Shown here: positions 10,287-20,230 of the stretch, one piece after another
How positions within the stretch are numbered: position 1 is the first letter of the stretch
Layout: each line of letters starts with the position of its first letter
Assembly: GCF_006864135.1 (NCBI RefSeq)
Contig: NZ_SADV01000020.1
Coordinates: 1 to 64,000 of the forward strand
Origin: Lysinibacillus sphaericus
Lineage (GTDB): Bacteria; Bacillota; Bacilli; Bacillales_A; Planococcaceae
Length of the DNA: 64,000 nucleotides
Direction of reading: 5' to 3'
Program-made: the position numbers and the translations under genes
Notes under the pieces: model-generated
Told to the model about the DNA's origin: nothing
What the model saw: the letters and a program-made list of their open reading frames with translations, nothing else
Databases searched by the model: none

Positions 10287-11342
10287 GTGTCAAAAGCATA
10301 TGAACAAGCAGGTGTAAATATAGAAGCAGGCTACGAAGCCGTAAAACGAATGAAGTCTCACGTTGAACGAACAAACCGTCTAGGTGTGATGGGCACGTTT
10401 GGTGGTTTTGGCGGTATGTTTGACTTGTCAGAACTAAATCTTAAGGAACCTGTTCTTATTTCAGGTACAGATGGTGTTGGGACAAAACTAAAGCTAGCGT
10501 TTATGGTGGACAAGCACGACACGATTGGTGTGGACTGTGTAGCGATGTGTGTCAATGATATCGTAGCGCAAGGGGCTGAACCATTGTATTTTTTAGATTA
10601 TGTAGCCCTTGGCAAGGCAGAGCCAGCGAAAATTGAGCAAATCGTAAAGGGCGTTGCAGATGGCTGTGTGCAATCTGGTGCGGCATTAATCGGTGGAGAA
10701 ACTGCAGAGATGCCAGGTCTTTACGAAGAAGATGAGTATGATTTAGCAGGTTTTGCGGTAGGAGCTTGTGAAAAATCAGCCATCGTAACAGGTGAGAAAA
10801 CCGTAGAGGGTGACGTGCTTGTTGGTATTGCTTCAAGTGGGGTGCATTCAAACGGTTACTCATTAGTGCGAAAAGTTGTTTTTGCAGATAATCATTACGC
10901 TGTTGATTCGATTGTGGAAGGCTACGAGGATCTTGGTCCTATAGGGGAAGCCTTGTTAGTGCCAACAAAATTATATGCAAGACCTGTACTTGCAGCTTTA
11001 AAAGCAGCAGATGTTCATGGGTGTGCCCATGTAACTGGCGGTGGTTTTTATGAAAACCTACCACGTATGATGCCAGAAGGTTTAGCAACTGAAATTAACT
11101 TAGGTTCTTGGCCTGTCTTACGTATTTTTGAGTTTTTAAAAGAAAAAGGCCAGTTAGAGGACAAGGATTTATATAATGTCTTTAACATGGGGATTGGCTT
11201 CGTGTTAGCTGTACCTGCAGATGAAGTAGATAAAGTACTTGCTACAGTAGAAGCAAATGGTGAAAAAGCATACAAAATCGGTCGCGTTGTGAAAGGCGAG
11301 GGTGTTGTATTCAATGGCTCACATGATGGGAGTTTAGTGTAA
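10287..11342 (+). CDS. purM: Phosphoribosylformylglycinamidine cyclo-ligase (AIR synthetase)
   Basis: It closes the imidazole ring, turning FGAM into AIR with ATP. I start it at GTG 10287 (351 residues) because AAGGAGG lies 7 nt upstream and the protein then begins [18 protein letters not shown] as in the family. An upstream ATG at 10248 has no ribosome binding site. The marks are [30 protein letters not shown] and GGETAEMPG. The stop TAA shares a base with the purN ATG (TAATG). Confidence 0.97.
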   Translation: MSKAYEQAGVNIEAGYEAVKRMKSHVERTNRLGVMGTFGGFGGMFDLSELNLKEPVLISGTDGVGTKLKLAFMVDKHDTIGVDCVAMCVNDIVAQGAEPLYFLDYVALGKAEPAKIEQIVKGVADGCVQSGAALIGGETAEMPGLYEEDEYDLAGFAVGACEKSAIVTGEKTVEGDVLVGIASSGVHSNGYSLVRKVVFADNHYAVDSIVEGYEDLGPIGEALLVPTKLYARPVLAALKAADVHGCAHVTGGGFYENLPRMMPEGLATEINLGSWPVLRIFEFLKEKGQLEDKDLYNVFNMGIGFVLAVPADEVDKVLATVEANGEKAYKIGRVVKGEGVVFNGSHDGSLV

Positions 11343-11911
11343 TGACTGCACCAACTAAAATTGCCGTTTTTGCTTCAGGTAGCGGCAGTAACTTTCAAGC
11401 TATTCAAGAGGCGATTGAACGTGGTGAACTACATGCAAAGATCGAACTTGTTGTCACAGACAAGCCTAGTGCATTTGTAGTGACACGTGCTGAGAACTAT
11501 AGTATTCCGGTGCTAGCTTTAAGTCCGAAAGAGTTTTCTTCAAAAGCAAATTATGAGACTGCTATTATCGAAGCACTCCATAAATGTCATGTAGAATGGA
11601 TTGTGCTTGCAGGTTATATGCGCTTAATTAGTGAAGTATTACTAACTGCATATCCACAGCGCATCGTGAATATTCACCCTTCACTATTACCGGCTTTCCC
11701 TGGTAAGGATGCCATTGGTCAAGCAATGGAACACGGAGTCAAAATAACAGGTGTAACCGTCCATTTTGTAGATGAAGGTATGGACACGGGACCTATTATT
11801 GCTCAATCGGCAGTTCAAGTTGTTGAAGGTGATCGTGAGGCAACAGAAACGGCCATTCATAAGGAAGAACATGAACTTTATACAAAAGCTTTACAGCAAT
11901 TATTAAAGTAA
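11342..11911 (+). CDS. purN: Phosphoribosylglycinamide formyltransferase (folate dependent)
   Basis: It transfers the formyl group of 10-formyl-THF to GAR. The 189-residue protein has the N-terminal VFASGSGSNFQAI phosphate loop and the catalytic NIHPSLLPAFPG segment (Asn and His). The following VTGVTVHFVDEGMDTGPII-type segment carries the catalytic Asp. It overlaps purM by one base. A 470-nt repeat-rich gap then separates it from purH. Confidence 0.97.
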   Translation: MTAPTKIAVFASGSGSNFQAIQEAIERGELHAKIELVVTDKPSAFVVTRAENYSIPVLALSPKEFSSKANYETAIIEALHKCHVEWIVLAGYMRLISEVLLTAYPQRIVNIHPSLLPAFPGKDAIGQAMEHGVKITGVTVHFVDEGMDTGPIIAQSAVQVVEGDREATETAIHKEEHELYTKALQQLLK

Positions 11912-12011
11912 TTCAGTGGTGAGGAGTTTGGTCTTCTGGAACAATACAGCCAACTCTACTCTAACAATAATAGCAAGACATATTCGTGGCAAACACGATA
12001 AAAATTGGTTT

Positions 12012-12356
12012 ATCACCAAAAGTTGTGGGTGACTTTTGTTAAAACGTCTACTATGTAAATAAGTTGATGGGAGTGGAGGCTGGACGACTCCTTGGGGATT
12101 AGCGATAGAGGAACGAAGGCTAAAAGCTTCACATCCTGTGATAACGCCTTCGTGACCAACATCGTGTTGCTGCCGCTACGTTACACTAAGCTTTCGCAAC
12201 ATCTGTTGCCCCAAGCGGCTCATCGGACGCCCCCAGGAAGTTTTGCTCTGTAGCGAAAGCGAAGCGTCAGCAACAAATGTCTTCTGTAGCGAAAGCGAAG
12301 CGTCAGCTACAAAGCGCCCAGCCGGAACAGAAATCAACCACACGTTTTGGTGATGA
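12012..12356 (+). repeat. Intergenic repeat, family A (MITE-like), copy 2, inside the pur operon
   Basis: The ends ATCACCAAAAGTTG and ACGTTTTGGTGATGA form a clear terminal inverted repeat. Inside are the AACGCCTTCGTGACCAACATCGTG and GGCTCATCGGACGCCCCC blocks and two copies of a CTGTAGCGAAAGCGAAGCG module (12250-12312). It fills the gap between purN and purH, and the end lies only 10 nt before the purH ribosome binding site. No coding potential is evident. Confidence 0.85.
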
Positions 12357-12381
12357 TCCTAAAAATTAGGAGGATATTGTT

Positions 12382-13908
12382 GTGACAAAACGTGCATTAA
12401 TCAGTGTTTCCAATAAAGATGGTATTTTAGAATTTGCGAAGGAACTAGTAGCGTTAGGTTATGAAATTTTATCAACTGGTGGTACGAAAAAAATGTTACA
12501 AGACAATAATGTTGCCGTAACAGCAGTAGATGAAGTAACTAAATTCCCTGAAATTTTAGATGGTCGTGTAAAAACTTTAAATCCAATGATTCACGGTGGA
12601 CTATTAGGAAAGTTTGACGATGCTTCTCATCAAGCACAAATGAATGAGCATGGAATTGAGCCAATTGAGATTGTTTGTGTCAATCTTTACCCGTTTGTTG
12701 AAACAATTTCAAAGCCTAATGTAACATGGGATGACGCTATCGAAAATATTGATATTGGTGGTCCAACAATGTTACGTTCTGCAGCAAAAAACCATCAATA
12801 TGTAACAGTAATTGTGGATAGCAATGACTATGCGAACGTATTAGAGGAGCTTAAAGCTAATGGTACAACGACAATTGAAACTCGTCGTAAGTTAGCTGCA
12901 AAAGTTTTCCGTCACACAGCCGCTTATGATTCATATATATCAAACTACTTAACAGAAGAAGAGTTCCCAGAGAGCTTAACAATGACATATGAATTAAAAC
13001 AAAACTTACGCTATGGTGAAAATCCTCATCAAAAAGCAGCATTCTATCAAAAGCGACTAGGCTCAGATTTTTCATTAGCTTATGCTACGCAATTACATGG
13101 TAAAGAATTATCATACAACAATATTCAAGATGGGAATGCCGCATTGCAAATTGTCAAAGAGTTTGAAATGCCTGCAGCAGTAGCTGTAAAGCACATGAAC
13201 CCTTGTGGTGTTGGAACGGGCGCAACATTAGAAGAAGCGTTTGATAAAGCGTATGAAGCAGATCCAACATCTATTTTCGGAGGTATTATTGCTTTAAATA
13301 TGGAAGTAGACGCAGCAACTGCTGAAAAATTAAGCCATATCTTTTTAGAAATTATCATTGCACCTGCTTTCTCTCAAGGAGCACTTGATATTTTAACGAA
13401 GAAGAAAAATATTCGCTTATTAACAATTCCTTTTGAGCAAGCAAAACAAGACAAATTCAATGTTGTATCAGTTGAAGGTGGTCTTCTTGTACAAGAACCA
13501 GATCGCCACGGCTTTTCTAATGCAGATATTAAAGTTGTCACAGACCGTGAACCGACAGCACAGGAATGGGAAGCATTACAGCTTGGCTGGGCAGTTGTGA
13601 AGCACGTTAAATCTAATGCAATCGTCGTTACAGATTCTCAAATGACACTTGGCGTTGGTGCTGGTCAAATGAACCGTGTTGGCGCAGCTAAAATCGCATT
13701 TGAGCAAGCAGGCGAAAAAGCAAAAGGTGCAGCACTAGCTTCAGATGCATTTTTCCCAATGAGCGATACTGTTGAAGCAGCTGCAGCGGCTGGTATTACA
13801 GCCATTATTCAACCTGGTGGCTCTATCAAAGATCAGGATTCAATCGATAAAGCAAATGAATACGGCATTGCGATGGTATTCACTGGCGTACGTCATTTCA
13901 AGCACTAA
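12382..13908 (+). CDS. purH: Bifunctional AICAR transformylase / IMP cyclohydrolase
   Basis: It carries out the last two steps to IMP. The 508-residue protein has an N-terminal MGS-like cyclohydrolase domain (about 1-190; [29 protein letters not shown]). The C-terminal transformylase domain has [12 protein letters not shown] and KHMNPCGVG, with the catalytic Lys-His pair. The start is GTG with TTAGGAGG upstream. Although it is the normal next step after purN in the operon, a family A repeat separates them, so it may depend on read-through or on a promoter within the repeat. Confidence 0.98.
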   Translation: MTKRALISVSNKDGILEFAKELVALGYEILSTGGTKKMLQDNNVAVTAVDEVTKFPEILDGRVKTLNPMIHGGLLGKFDDASHQAQMNEHGIEPIEIVCVNLYPFVETISKPNVTWDDAIENIDIGGPTMLRSAAKNHQYVTVIVDSNDYANVLEELKANGTTTIETRRKLAAKVFRHTAAYDSYISNYLTEEEFPESLTMTYELKQNLRYGENPHQKAAFYQKRLGSDFSLAYATQLHGKELSYNNIQDGNAALQIVKEFEMPAAVAVKHMNPCGVGTGATLEEAFDKAYEADPTSIFGGIIALNMEVDAATAEKLSHIFLEIIIAPAFSQGALDILTKKKNIRLLTIPFEQAKQDKFNVVSVEGGLLVQEPDRHGFSNADIKVVTDREPTAQEWEALQLGWAVVKHVKSNAIVVTDSQMTLGVGAGQMNRVGAAKIAFEQAGEKAKGAALASDAFFPMSDTVEAAAAAGITAIIQPGGSIKDQDSIDKANEYGIAMVFTGVRHFKH

Positions 13909-13924
13909 AATATTCAAAAACTAG

Positions 13925-13950
13925 ACCGAGATGGGCAACATCTCGGTTTT
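13925..13950 (+). terminator. Hairpin between purH and purD, terminator-like
   Basis: A perfect 9-bp stem ACCGAGATG/CATCTCGGT with a 5-nt loop (GGCAA) and four T residues lies between two genes of the same pathway. It may lower purD expression rather than fully stop transcription. Confidence 0.6.
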
Positions 13951-13976
13951 ACGCACAAAGAGGAGGATTCCCTAAA

Positions 13977-15233
13977 ATGAAAGTAATGGTCATTGGAAGC
14001 GGCGGTCGAGAGCATGCTATCGCCAAACAATTTAGTATGTCACCATCTGTTAATAAAGTATTTGTAGCACCTGGTAATGATGGCATGAAAAGCGGAGCAG
14101 AAATTGTTGCTATTGATACTATGGACTTTGCAGGTCTTGCACAATTTGCAAAGGAAAATGCAGTAGATTTAACCTTTGTAGGACCTGAGCAACCACTTGC
14201 GGAAGGCATAGTGGATTTCTTTACTGCTATTGGTTTACGAGTATTTGGTCCAACAAAGGCAGCAGCACAAATCGAAAGCAGTAAATCATATGCGAAAGAA
14301 ATTATGAATAAATACAATATCCCAACTGCTGCCCATGAAACGTTTACTGAAGCTGCCAAGGCTATTACATATATTAAAGAGCAAGGTGCACCAATCGTTA
14401 TCAAAGCAGACGGCTTGGCAGCTGGTAAAGGTGTAGTTGTAGCAATGACCGAAGATGAAGCAATTGAAGCTGTAGAGGATATGATTGGGAACCAACGTTT
14501 TGGTGAGTCCTCTTCTCGAGTTGTCATTGAAGAATTCCTAGACGGGGAAGAATTCTCCTTTATGTCCTTTGTCCATAAAGGCCAGATTTATCCAATGGTG
14601 ATTGCTCAAGACCATAAACGTGCTTATGACGGCGATCAAGGACCAAATACAGGGGGTATGGGAGCTTATTCGCCAGTACCTCAAATCTCTCAAGAAGTAG
14701 TGGATGATGCATATAAAACGATTGTTGAACCGACCGTGAAAGGTATGGAGGCAGATGGTGTATCGTTTACCGGAATTTTATATGCAGGTTTGATATTAAC
14801 GAAAAATGGTCCAAAAGTGATTGAGTTTAATGCACGCTTTGGAGATCCTGAAACGCAAGTAGTTTTACCACGTATGGCATCCGATTTTGGCGCATTTATG
14901 ACTGCATTGATGGATGAAAAACCATTTGATTTGCAATGGTCTGAAGAAGCAATGCTAGGTGTAGTAATCGCCGCTGAAGGCTATCCAGGGGATGTTGAAA
15001 AAGGAAATGCATTACCTAACCTAGAGGCTCTTTCAGCTTCACATGCGGTATTCCATGCAGGCACAAAGCTTGTAGATGGGAACTTTGTTGGTAATGGTGG
15101 CCGAGTTTTATTAGTTGGAGCAAAGGCATCTACTTTACAAGAAGCACAAGAAAAAGTATACGCAGGCATTGCAACTGAAAAATGGGACAATTTCTTCTGC
15201 CGCAAAGATATCGGCTGGCGTACGTTTAAGTAG
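13977..15233 (+). CDS. purD: Phosphoribosylamine-glycine ligase (GAR synthetase)
   Basis: This ATP-grasp enzyme joins phosphoribosylamine and glycine. The 418-residue protein starts MKVMVIGSGGREHAIA, the typical N-terminal domain. The ATP-grasp segment IVIKADGLAAGKGVVVA and the conserved HDH-type segment (here AQDHKRAYDGDQGPNTGGMGAYSP, shortened description) are present, and FNARFGDPETQ carries metal ligands. The start has AGAGGAGG. It is the last pathway gene of the operon. It is followed by a degenerate family A repeat. Confidence 0.98.
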   Translation: MKVMVIGSGGREHAIAKQFSMSPSVNKVFVAPGNDGMKSGAEIVAIDTMDFAGLAQFAKENAVDLTFVGPEQPLAEGIVDFFTAIGLRVFGPTKAAAQIESSKSYAKEIMNKYNIPTAAHETFTEAAKAITYIKEQGAPIVIKADGLAAGKGVVVAMTEDEAIEAVEDMIGNQRFGESSSRVVIEEFLDGEEFSFMSFVHKGQIYPMVIAQDHKRAYDGDQGPNTGGMGAYSPVPQISQEVVDDAYKTIVEPTVKGMEADGVSFTGILYAGLILTKNGPKVIEFNARFGDPETQVVLPRMASDFGAFMTALMDEKPFDLQWSEEAMLGVVIAAEGYPGDVEKGNALPNLEALSASHAVFHAGTKLVDGNFVGNGGRVLLVGAKASTLQEAQEKVYAGIATEKWDNFFCRKDIGWRTFK

Positions 15234-15244
15234 TGACTGATTAA

Positions 15245-15475
15245 ATGATAAAAGTTATAGACGACAATTGTTAAAATATATGCTAGGTATATAAGTTGAT
15301 TGGAGTGTCACAGATGAGTCTTTGGAGCAAAGCGATTAAGGGAGCGAGGGCTAAAAGCATCAAGTCCTGTGCTGACGCTTTGCTGTCTCGCCAACAACAT
15401 CTGTTGCCTTGAAGCCCAAGGAAAGCTCCTAGTAGGAACGGAAATCAACCCTTCGCTATGATGATGGTCACTATA
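15245..15475 (+). repeat. Intergenic repeat, family A, degenerate copy 3
   Basis: It shares the GTGTCACAGATGAG, GGAGCGAGGGCTAAAAGCATCA, CCTGTG and CGGAAATCAACC blocks with copies 1 and 2, but the terminal inverted repeats have decayed (only TGATGATGGTCAC remains on the right). It fills the gap after purD. Confidence 0.65.
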
Positions 15476-15530
15476 ATTATCATACTGTGAAACTTCTTAT
15501 TGTTTTCAAACGTATGAATGAAAAGGGTGA

Positions 15531-15566
15531 GAGCCGTCTCAACAATACAGTTGAGACGGCTCCTTT
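15531..15566. terminator. Strong hairpin between converging purD and the DUF2892-like gene
   Basis: A perfect 13-bp stem GAGCCGTCTCAAC/GTTGAGACGGCTC with a 6-nt loop lies 3 nt past the stop of the minus-strand gene. T tracts are weak on both sides (CTCCTTTG on plus, CTCACCCTTTTC on minus), so it probably serves both strands. Confidence 0.65.
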
Positions 15567-15568
15567 GA

Positions 15569-16018
15569 CTAAGAAGGATTTTGTGCTTTAGTTGTAGAAT
15601 TTTTACTTTCTGAGGAATGTTGATTTGAAGTGCTGGAGTCAGATTGCTTTGATGCAGTTGCGTTTGATCCTGACGTATTTCCAGATATAGCAGAGGAGAA
15701 ATCCTTCATGAGTTTATCGATTTGTTCAGATGACATAGAATTTTGGCCGCTGAACATACTTTGCATAGAAGAGTTGCTGGTGCTATTGTTGTTGCTGTTG
15801 CTCATAGTACTCTCCAGACTAGAGCCCAGTAAAGCTTTGGTTGGGCAATACTTAAAGATACCTTCAGCCATTTTCAAGGCACCAAATGCAATCATCAATC
15901 GACCTTTCGTACATTCAGGATTTCTTGAGACTTTAGCGATACCGAATGCCGTTAAACCTGCCCCCATGGCAAAGCGACAAAAGGCATTTTTTTCGCTTAA
16001 ATTCGATTCTTGCATCAT
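15569..16018 (-). CDS. DUF2892 (YgaP-like) membrane domain protein with Ser/Asn-rich tail
   Basis: I start it at the ATG at 16018 (149 residues) because AAAGGAGG lies just before it; the longer reading would translate the ribosome binding site itself. Residues 10-60 hold two weak hydrophobic helices (CRFAMGAGLTAFGIAKV, MIAFGALKMAEGIFKY) with Cys residues in PEC and YCP, resembling the DUF2892 membrane domain. The tail is low complexity, with Ser/Asn runs. Function is unknown. It is transcribed against the pur operon. Confidence 0.75.
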   Translation of the reverse strand: MMQESNLSEKNAFCRFAMGAGLTAFGIAKVSRNPECTKGRLMIAFGALKMAEGIFKYCPTKALLGSSLESTMSNSNNNSTSNSSMQSMFSGQNSMSSEQIDKLMKDFSSAISGNTSGSNATASKQSDSSTSNQHSSESKNSTTKAQNPS

Positions 16019-16217
16019 AATATTTCCTCCTTTAGTCATTGTGGGAAAAATAAAGCGGGGTGCACTTTGTTTTATGAAAGTGCTGTGTTACGATTGAAAC
16101 AAGATGATTGCATAAAGCATTAATTTCATAAAAAATCCGTTTATGCAGTAGTAGTATGTGATTTCGCGTAGGATTTACACAATGAAATTTTACGTAATTT
16201 AGGAAGGGGCGAATAGA

Positions 16218-17939
16218 ATGGATCCAGTATGGAAAATTACAGAATTACGTCAGCAATTAGCAGTAATTGATGGAAAAAAAGCACCGGATATTGTATTAAC
16301 AAATGCACGTTATTTACATAGCATGCTCAAACAATGGATAGTAGGGAACATTTGGATTTTAGGAGATCGTATTGTCTATGCTGGTGATAGAATGCCTCCG
16401 TTATTAGAAGGGACAGAAGTGGTTGATTGTACGAATAAAACAATTGTACCGGGATATATTGAGCCGCATGTTCATCCGTTCCAGTTATACCATCCGCAAT
16501 CCTTTGCTGATTTTTGTGGTCAGCTAGGAACTACAACTTTTATTTCAGATAATTTAAGCTTCGTTTTATCTTTAGAAAATAAGAAAGCGTTTTCAATACT
16601 AGATGATTTGAAAAAGCTACCGTTTTCATTTTATTGGTGGACTCGTTTTGATTCGCAAACTGAAATGGAACAGGAGGAAGAGATTTTTTCTAATACGTCC
16701 ATTTTAGAATGGCTAGAACGTGATGATGTTTTACTTGGAGGGGAATTAACGGGCTGGCCAAGGTTGTTACATGGGGATGACCAAATGCTCTATCGTATGC
16801 AAATGGCTAAGGGCTACGGGAAAAAAATAGAAGGGCATTTCCCTGGAGCATCAGAACGAACTTTAGCACGAATGAAGCTACTTGGTGCAGATGGTGATCA
16901 TGAAGCTATGACAGTGGAAGAAGTAGAGCGACGTATTATGCAAGGATATGCCGTAACACTACGTCATTCTTCAATACGTCCAGACCTCCCTGATTTATTA
17001 AAGGGAATAGTTGAAAAAGAGCTACCTATTTTTGATCATTTAATGATGACAACAGATGGCTCACCACCTTCTTTCCATGAGGATGGTGTGATGGATAAAT
17101 GTATTCAAGTAGCTTTAGATGCCGGTGTAGCACCGATAGATGCATATCAAATGGCTTCTTATAATGTTGCACGCTATTATAATATGTCCAACTTACATGG
17201 CTTTATCGCAACGGGTCGATTTGCTTCCCTAAATATTTTACAAGATGAATGGCACCCAGTTCCTGAAAGTGTATTATCGAAGGGTGTTTGGTTAAAACGT
17301 AATGGTGAACAAGTGCAGAAACTTGCGACAATAGATTATTCAGCGTTACCTGCATTTGACTTAGATTTTTCATTAACGTCTCATGATTTTCAATTCTCGA
17401 TGCCGTTTGGAATTGAGTTAGTCAATGATGTTATTACGAAACCATATAACTCATTCATTACTAGAGATGGGCAGCTTGCAGATCATGATGAATGTTATTT
17501 AATGCTTATGAATAGAGACGGTAATTGGCATGTTAACACGATGATTAAAGGTTTTGCTACTAGTGTTCAAGGGTTTGCCTCATCTTATTCGAATACAGGC
17601 GATATTTTACTGATCGGAAAAAATAAAGACGATATGATTAAAGCCTTTGAGGAAATGAAGGCAATGCGTGGTGGTATTGTCCTTGTTGAAAAAGGCGAGG
17701 TAATTGCTGCTGTTCCTTTAACAATTGGCGGTCTTTTTTATGATGGAGATGTGAAGGAGCTAGCAGAAAAAGAGAAGTTCTTAAAACAAGCATTAGCGGA
17801 ACGTGGTTACCACTTAGGAGACGCAGTTTACTCTTTACTATTCTTACAATCGACACATTTACCATATATCCGTATTACGCCAAAAGGGATTTTTGATGTT
17901 ATGAAGAATAAGTTATTATTACCAGCAGTGATGCGTTAA
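16218..17939 (+). CDS. yerA: Adenine deaminase family amidohydrolase (YerA-like)
   Basis: The 573-residue protein belongs to the metal-dependent amidohydrolases close to adenine deaminase, which would convert adenine to hypoxanthine for salvage. Visible are the beta-strand end PGYIEPHVHP with two metal-binding His residues, EGHFPGA, and TTDGSPPSF with an Asp at the expected active-site place. A family-typical C-terminal domain follows. The start ATG has AGGAAGGGG. As in B. subtilis it follows purD and precedes yerB. Adenine as the substrate is inferred from family and neighbourhood, and B. subtilis YerA is itself only a putative deaminase. Confidence 0.88.
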   Translation: MDPVWKITELRQQLAVIDGKKAPDIVLTNARYLHSMLKQWIVGNIWILGDRIVYAGDRMPPLLEGTEVVDCTNKTIVPGYIEPHVHPFQLYHPQSFADFCGQLGTTTFISDNLSFVLSLENKKAFSILDDLKKLPFSFYWWTRFDSQTEMEQEEEIFSNTSILEWLERDDVLLGGELTGWPRLLHGDDQMLYRMQMAKGYGKKIEGHFPGASERTLARMKLLGADGDHEAMTVEEVERRIMQGYAVTLRHSSIRPDLPDLLKGIVEKELPIFDHLMMTTDGSPPSFHEDGVMDKCIQVALDAGVAPIDAYQMASYNVARYYNMSNLHGFIATGRFASLNILQDEWHPVPESVLSKGVWLKRNGEQVQKLATIDYSALPAFDLDFSLTSHDFQFSMPFGIELVNDVITKPYNSFITRDGQLADHDECYLMLMNRDGNWHVNTMIKGFATSVQGFASSYSNTGDILLIGKNKDDMIKAFEEMKAMRGGIVLVEKGEVIAAVPLTIGGLFYDGDVKELAEKEKFLKQALAERGYHLGDAVYSLLFLQSTHLPYIRITPKGIFDVMKNKLLLPAVMR

Positions 17940-17982
17940 TTGAAGTTTCCCTATGGTAGATGTAATTGATAAAAGGAGAGTA

Positions 17983-19044
17983 ATGCTTGTGTTCAAATCG
18001 AAGAAATTATTTATCGCAATGGCTTTTAGCACCTTACTGATAGGAGGATGTTCAAAAGATTCGTCAGAAGTAAAGAAAGATGATACGAGCAAAGTTGACG
18101 ATGGAACTGCTATTGAAGAGCCAGTTAAAGAAGGAGCGTTTGTTGCTCCGTTAACAGGTGAAGCTGTGAAGGAAGAAATTACGCAGCGTCCAATTATTGT
18201 TACAGTTAATAATCACCCGAAAGCACGTCCACAATCAGGAATAGAAGCGGCAGATATTATTTATGAAATGCTAGCAGAAGGCAATGTTACACGTTTATTA
18301 GCAGTTTATCAAAGTGAACTGCCAGAAAATGTAGGGCCTGTTCGTAGTGCTCGATCTTATTTTGTGGATCTTGCGAAAGGCTATGGTGCATTTTACGTAG
18401 CACATGGTTATAGCCCAGAGGCGAAATCGATGCTTACTAATAATGTAGTCGACAATATAAATGGTATGGATTATGATGGCACACTTTTTAAACGTTCAAA
18501 AGACCGTGTTGCTCCACACAACTCGTATATTACGTCTGAAAGTATATTAAATGGAGCGAAAAAAGTGGGCGCTTCAATGAGTTACCATGAAAAAGTACAT
18601 GAGGCTTTTTATGAACCCGATGAACGTGGTAAAATAGGCAATGAAACAAGTCGAGTTGACATTTACTACGGAAATAGTGAGTATTTCCATAATTCGTATT
18701 TGTATGATAAGCAAAGTAATCGTTATGGACGACAATCGGCTGGCGTTGACACAAAGGATATGTTAACAGGCGACACATTATCATTTTCAAATGTGCTATT
18801 TTTTGAAATGAAACATCGAACGATTGATAATGAGGGGCGCCAAGAAATTGATTTAACTTCTGGTGGAAATGCGTATGTATTTCAAAATGGCTATATGAGA
18901 GAAGTCAAATGGGCTAATATTGATGGAATACCAATGGCTGTAGAAGAGTCTGGGGAGCTTGTGAAGCTAGTACCAGGGAAGTCTTGGGTAAATTTCGTAC
19001 CAATTTCACCAGGGTTACAAGCAATGGTGAAAACGCAGCCTTAA
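17983..19044 (+). CDS. yerB: YerB-like DUF3048 lipoprotein
   Basis: I place the start at ATG 17983 (353 residues; AAAGGAG at 17972), though GTG 17989 has better spacing. A lipoprotein signal follows: basic KSKK, a hydrophobic stretch, and lipobox LIGGC with Cys at about 23, so the protein is membrane anchored outside the cell. The mature part is the DUF3048 domain (PIIVTVNNHPKARPQSG, VGPVRSARSYF, and later the DSLFKRSKDR-like segment). Its function is unknown. It sits between yerA and yerC as in B. subtilis. Confidence 0.9.
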   Translation: MLVFKSKKLFIAMAFSTLLIGGCSKDSSEVKKDDTSKVDDGTAIEEPVKEGAFVAPLTGEAVKEEITQRPIIVTVNNHPKARPQSGIEAADIIYEMLAEGNVTRLLAVYQSELPENVGPVRSARSYFVDLAKGYGAFYVAHGYSPEAKSMLTNNVVDNINGMDYDGTLFKRSKDRVAPHNSYITSESILNGAKKVGASMSYHEKVHEAFYEPDERGKIGNETSRVDIYYGNSEYFHNSYLYDKQSNRYGRQSAGVDTKDMLTGDTLSFSNVLFFEMKHRTIDNEGRQEIDLTSGGNAYVFQNGYMREVKWANIDGIPMAVEESGELVKLVPGKSWVNFVPISPGLQAMVKTQP

Positions 19045-19059
19045 AGGGAGGAAGATTGC

Positions 19060-19380
19060 ATGCAAATCGAAAAAATTCGAGGGCATCAAACAGATCAATT
19101 ATTTAAAGCAGTGTTAGAGCTGAAAGACATCGAAGAATGTTATAAATTTTTTGATGATTTATGTACGATTAGTGAAATTCAATCGCTGGCACAACGCTTT
19201 GAGGTCGCGCATTTACTACGTTTAAAGAAAACCTACGAATCTATTAAGAAGGAAACAGGTGCAAGTACAGCAACTATTTCACGTGTACGTCGTTGCTTTG
19301 ATTACGGGAATGATACATATGATGAAATGTTAGGTCGTTTGTATCCAGATGAAAAGCCGTTTCAAGCACCAAAAGAATAG
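19060..19380 (+). CDS. yerC: YerC/TrpR-like DNA-binding protein
   Basis: The 106-residue protein belongs to the TrpR-like YerC/YecD family. The helix-turn-helix lies around residues 55-85: the conserved AQRFEVAHLLRLKKTY stretch, then GASTATISRVRRCFDYG. What it regulates is not known. The start ATG follows AAAGGGAGG, 15 nt after yerB, so the two are co-transcribed. A terminator follows directly. Confidence 0.9.
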   Translation: MQIEKIRGHQTDQLFKAVLELKDIEECYKFFDDLCTISEIQSLAQRFEVAHLLRLKKTYESIKKETGASTATISRVRRCFDYGNDTYDEMLGRLYPDEKPFQAPKE

Positions 19381-19390
19381 TAGGTAAAAG

Positions 19391-19420
19391 GGCTGGGTAG
19401 AGTTATTACCCAGTCTTTTT
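19391..19420 (+). terminator. Intrinsic terminator after yerC
   Basis: A 9-bp stem GGCTGGGTA/TACCCAGTC (one G-U pair) is followed by TTTTT. Confidence 0.85.
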
Positions 19421-19490
19421 CATTTTTTTGTAGACAGTCATAAGCTATACTTGTAAACGAATAGATTGAAAATGATAGGTGGTAAAATAG

Positions 19491-20180
19491 ATGGATTGTT
19501 TAGAATGGAGACATGTGTTCAAGCTAGACCCAGCTAAAGATATTTCAGATGAGGCACTAGAAAAAATTTGTGAATCAGGTACAGATGTTATTATAGTTGG
19601 CGGAACAGACGGTGTAACGTTAGATGGTGTATTAGATTTACTTGTTCGTGTAAGACGCTTTGAAGTGCCAATAGCGCTTGAAATTTCTGCGATCGATTCA
19701 GTAACACCAGGCTATGACTATTATTTCATTCCAACCGTTTTGAATAGTGATGATCCAAAGTGGATTAAAAATTTACACCATGAAGCAATTAAAGAATATG
19801 GAGATATTATGGTATGGGATGAATTAGTCGCTGAAGGTTATTGTATTTTAAACCCGAATTGTAAAGTAGCTGAAGTAACGAATGCGAAAACGGATTTATC
19901 CATTGATGATGTTGTTGCTTACGCACGTATGGCTGAAAATTTCTTTAGACTACCTGTATTTTATGTAGAGTATAGCGGTACTTATGGCGATATTGAGGTT
20001 GTAAGTGCTGTGAAAAATGAACTGAAGAATACGCGACTGTTTTACGGTGGCGGCATTACATCTGCTCAGCAAGCAGCAGAAATGGCAAAATATGCAGATA
20101 CAGTAGTAGTTGGTAATATTATATACGAAGATTTAAAAGCTGCACTTGCGACTGTTAAGGCTGTAAAAAATACGATATAA
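19491..20180 (+). CDS. pcrB: Heptaprenylglyceryl phosphate synthase (PcrB)
   Basis: This TIM-barrel prenyltransferase links heptaprenyl diphosphate to glycerol-1-phosphate, giving archaeal-type ether lipids in Bacillales. The 229-residue protein has [11 protein letters not shown], the IVGGTDGVT strand, [21 protein letters not shown], and the phosphate-binding [13 protein letters not shown] and VVGNIIY ends. The start ATG has AGGTGG. It precedes pcrA as in B. subtilis, but a repeat lies between them. Confidence 0.96.
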   Translation: MDCLEWRHVFKLDPAKDISDEALEKICESGTDVIIVGGTDGVTLDGVLDLLVRVRRFEVPIALEISAIDSVTPGYDYYFIPTVLNSDDPKWIKNLHHEAIKEYGDIMVWDELVAEGYCILNPNCKVAEVTNAKTDLSIDDVVAYARMAENFFRLPVFYVEYSGTYGDIEVVSAVKNELKNTRLFYGGGITSAQQAAEMAKYADTVVVGNIIYEDLKAALATVKAVKNTI

Positions 20181-20230
20181 TTTAACTTTTTCAGCAGGTG
20201 TCTAAACACCTGCTAAAAGAAGTTAAAGCC

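Noticed and set aside
20190-20215. Terminator after pcrB
   Set aside because: The stem AGCAGGTGT/ACACCTGCT is good but no T tract follows on either strand.
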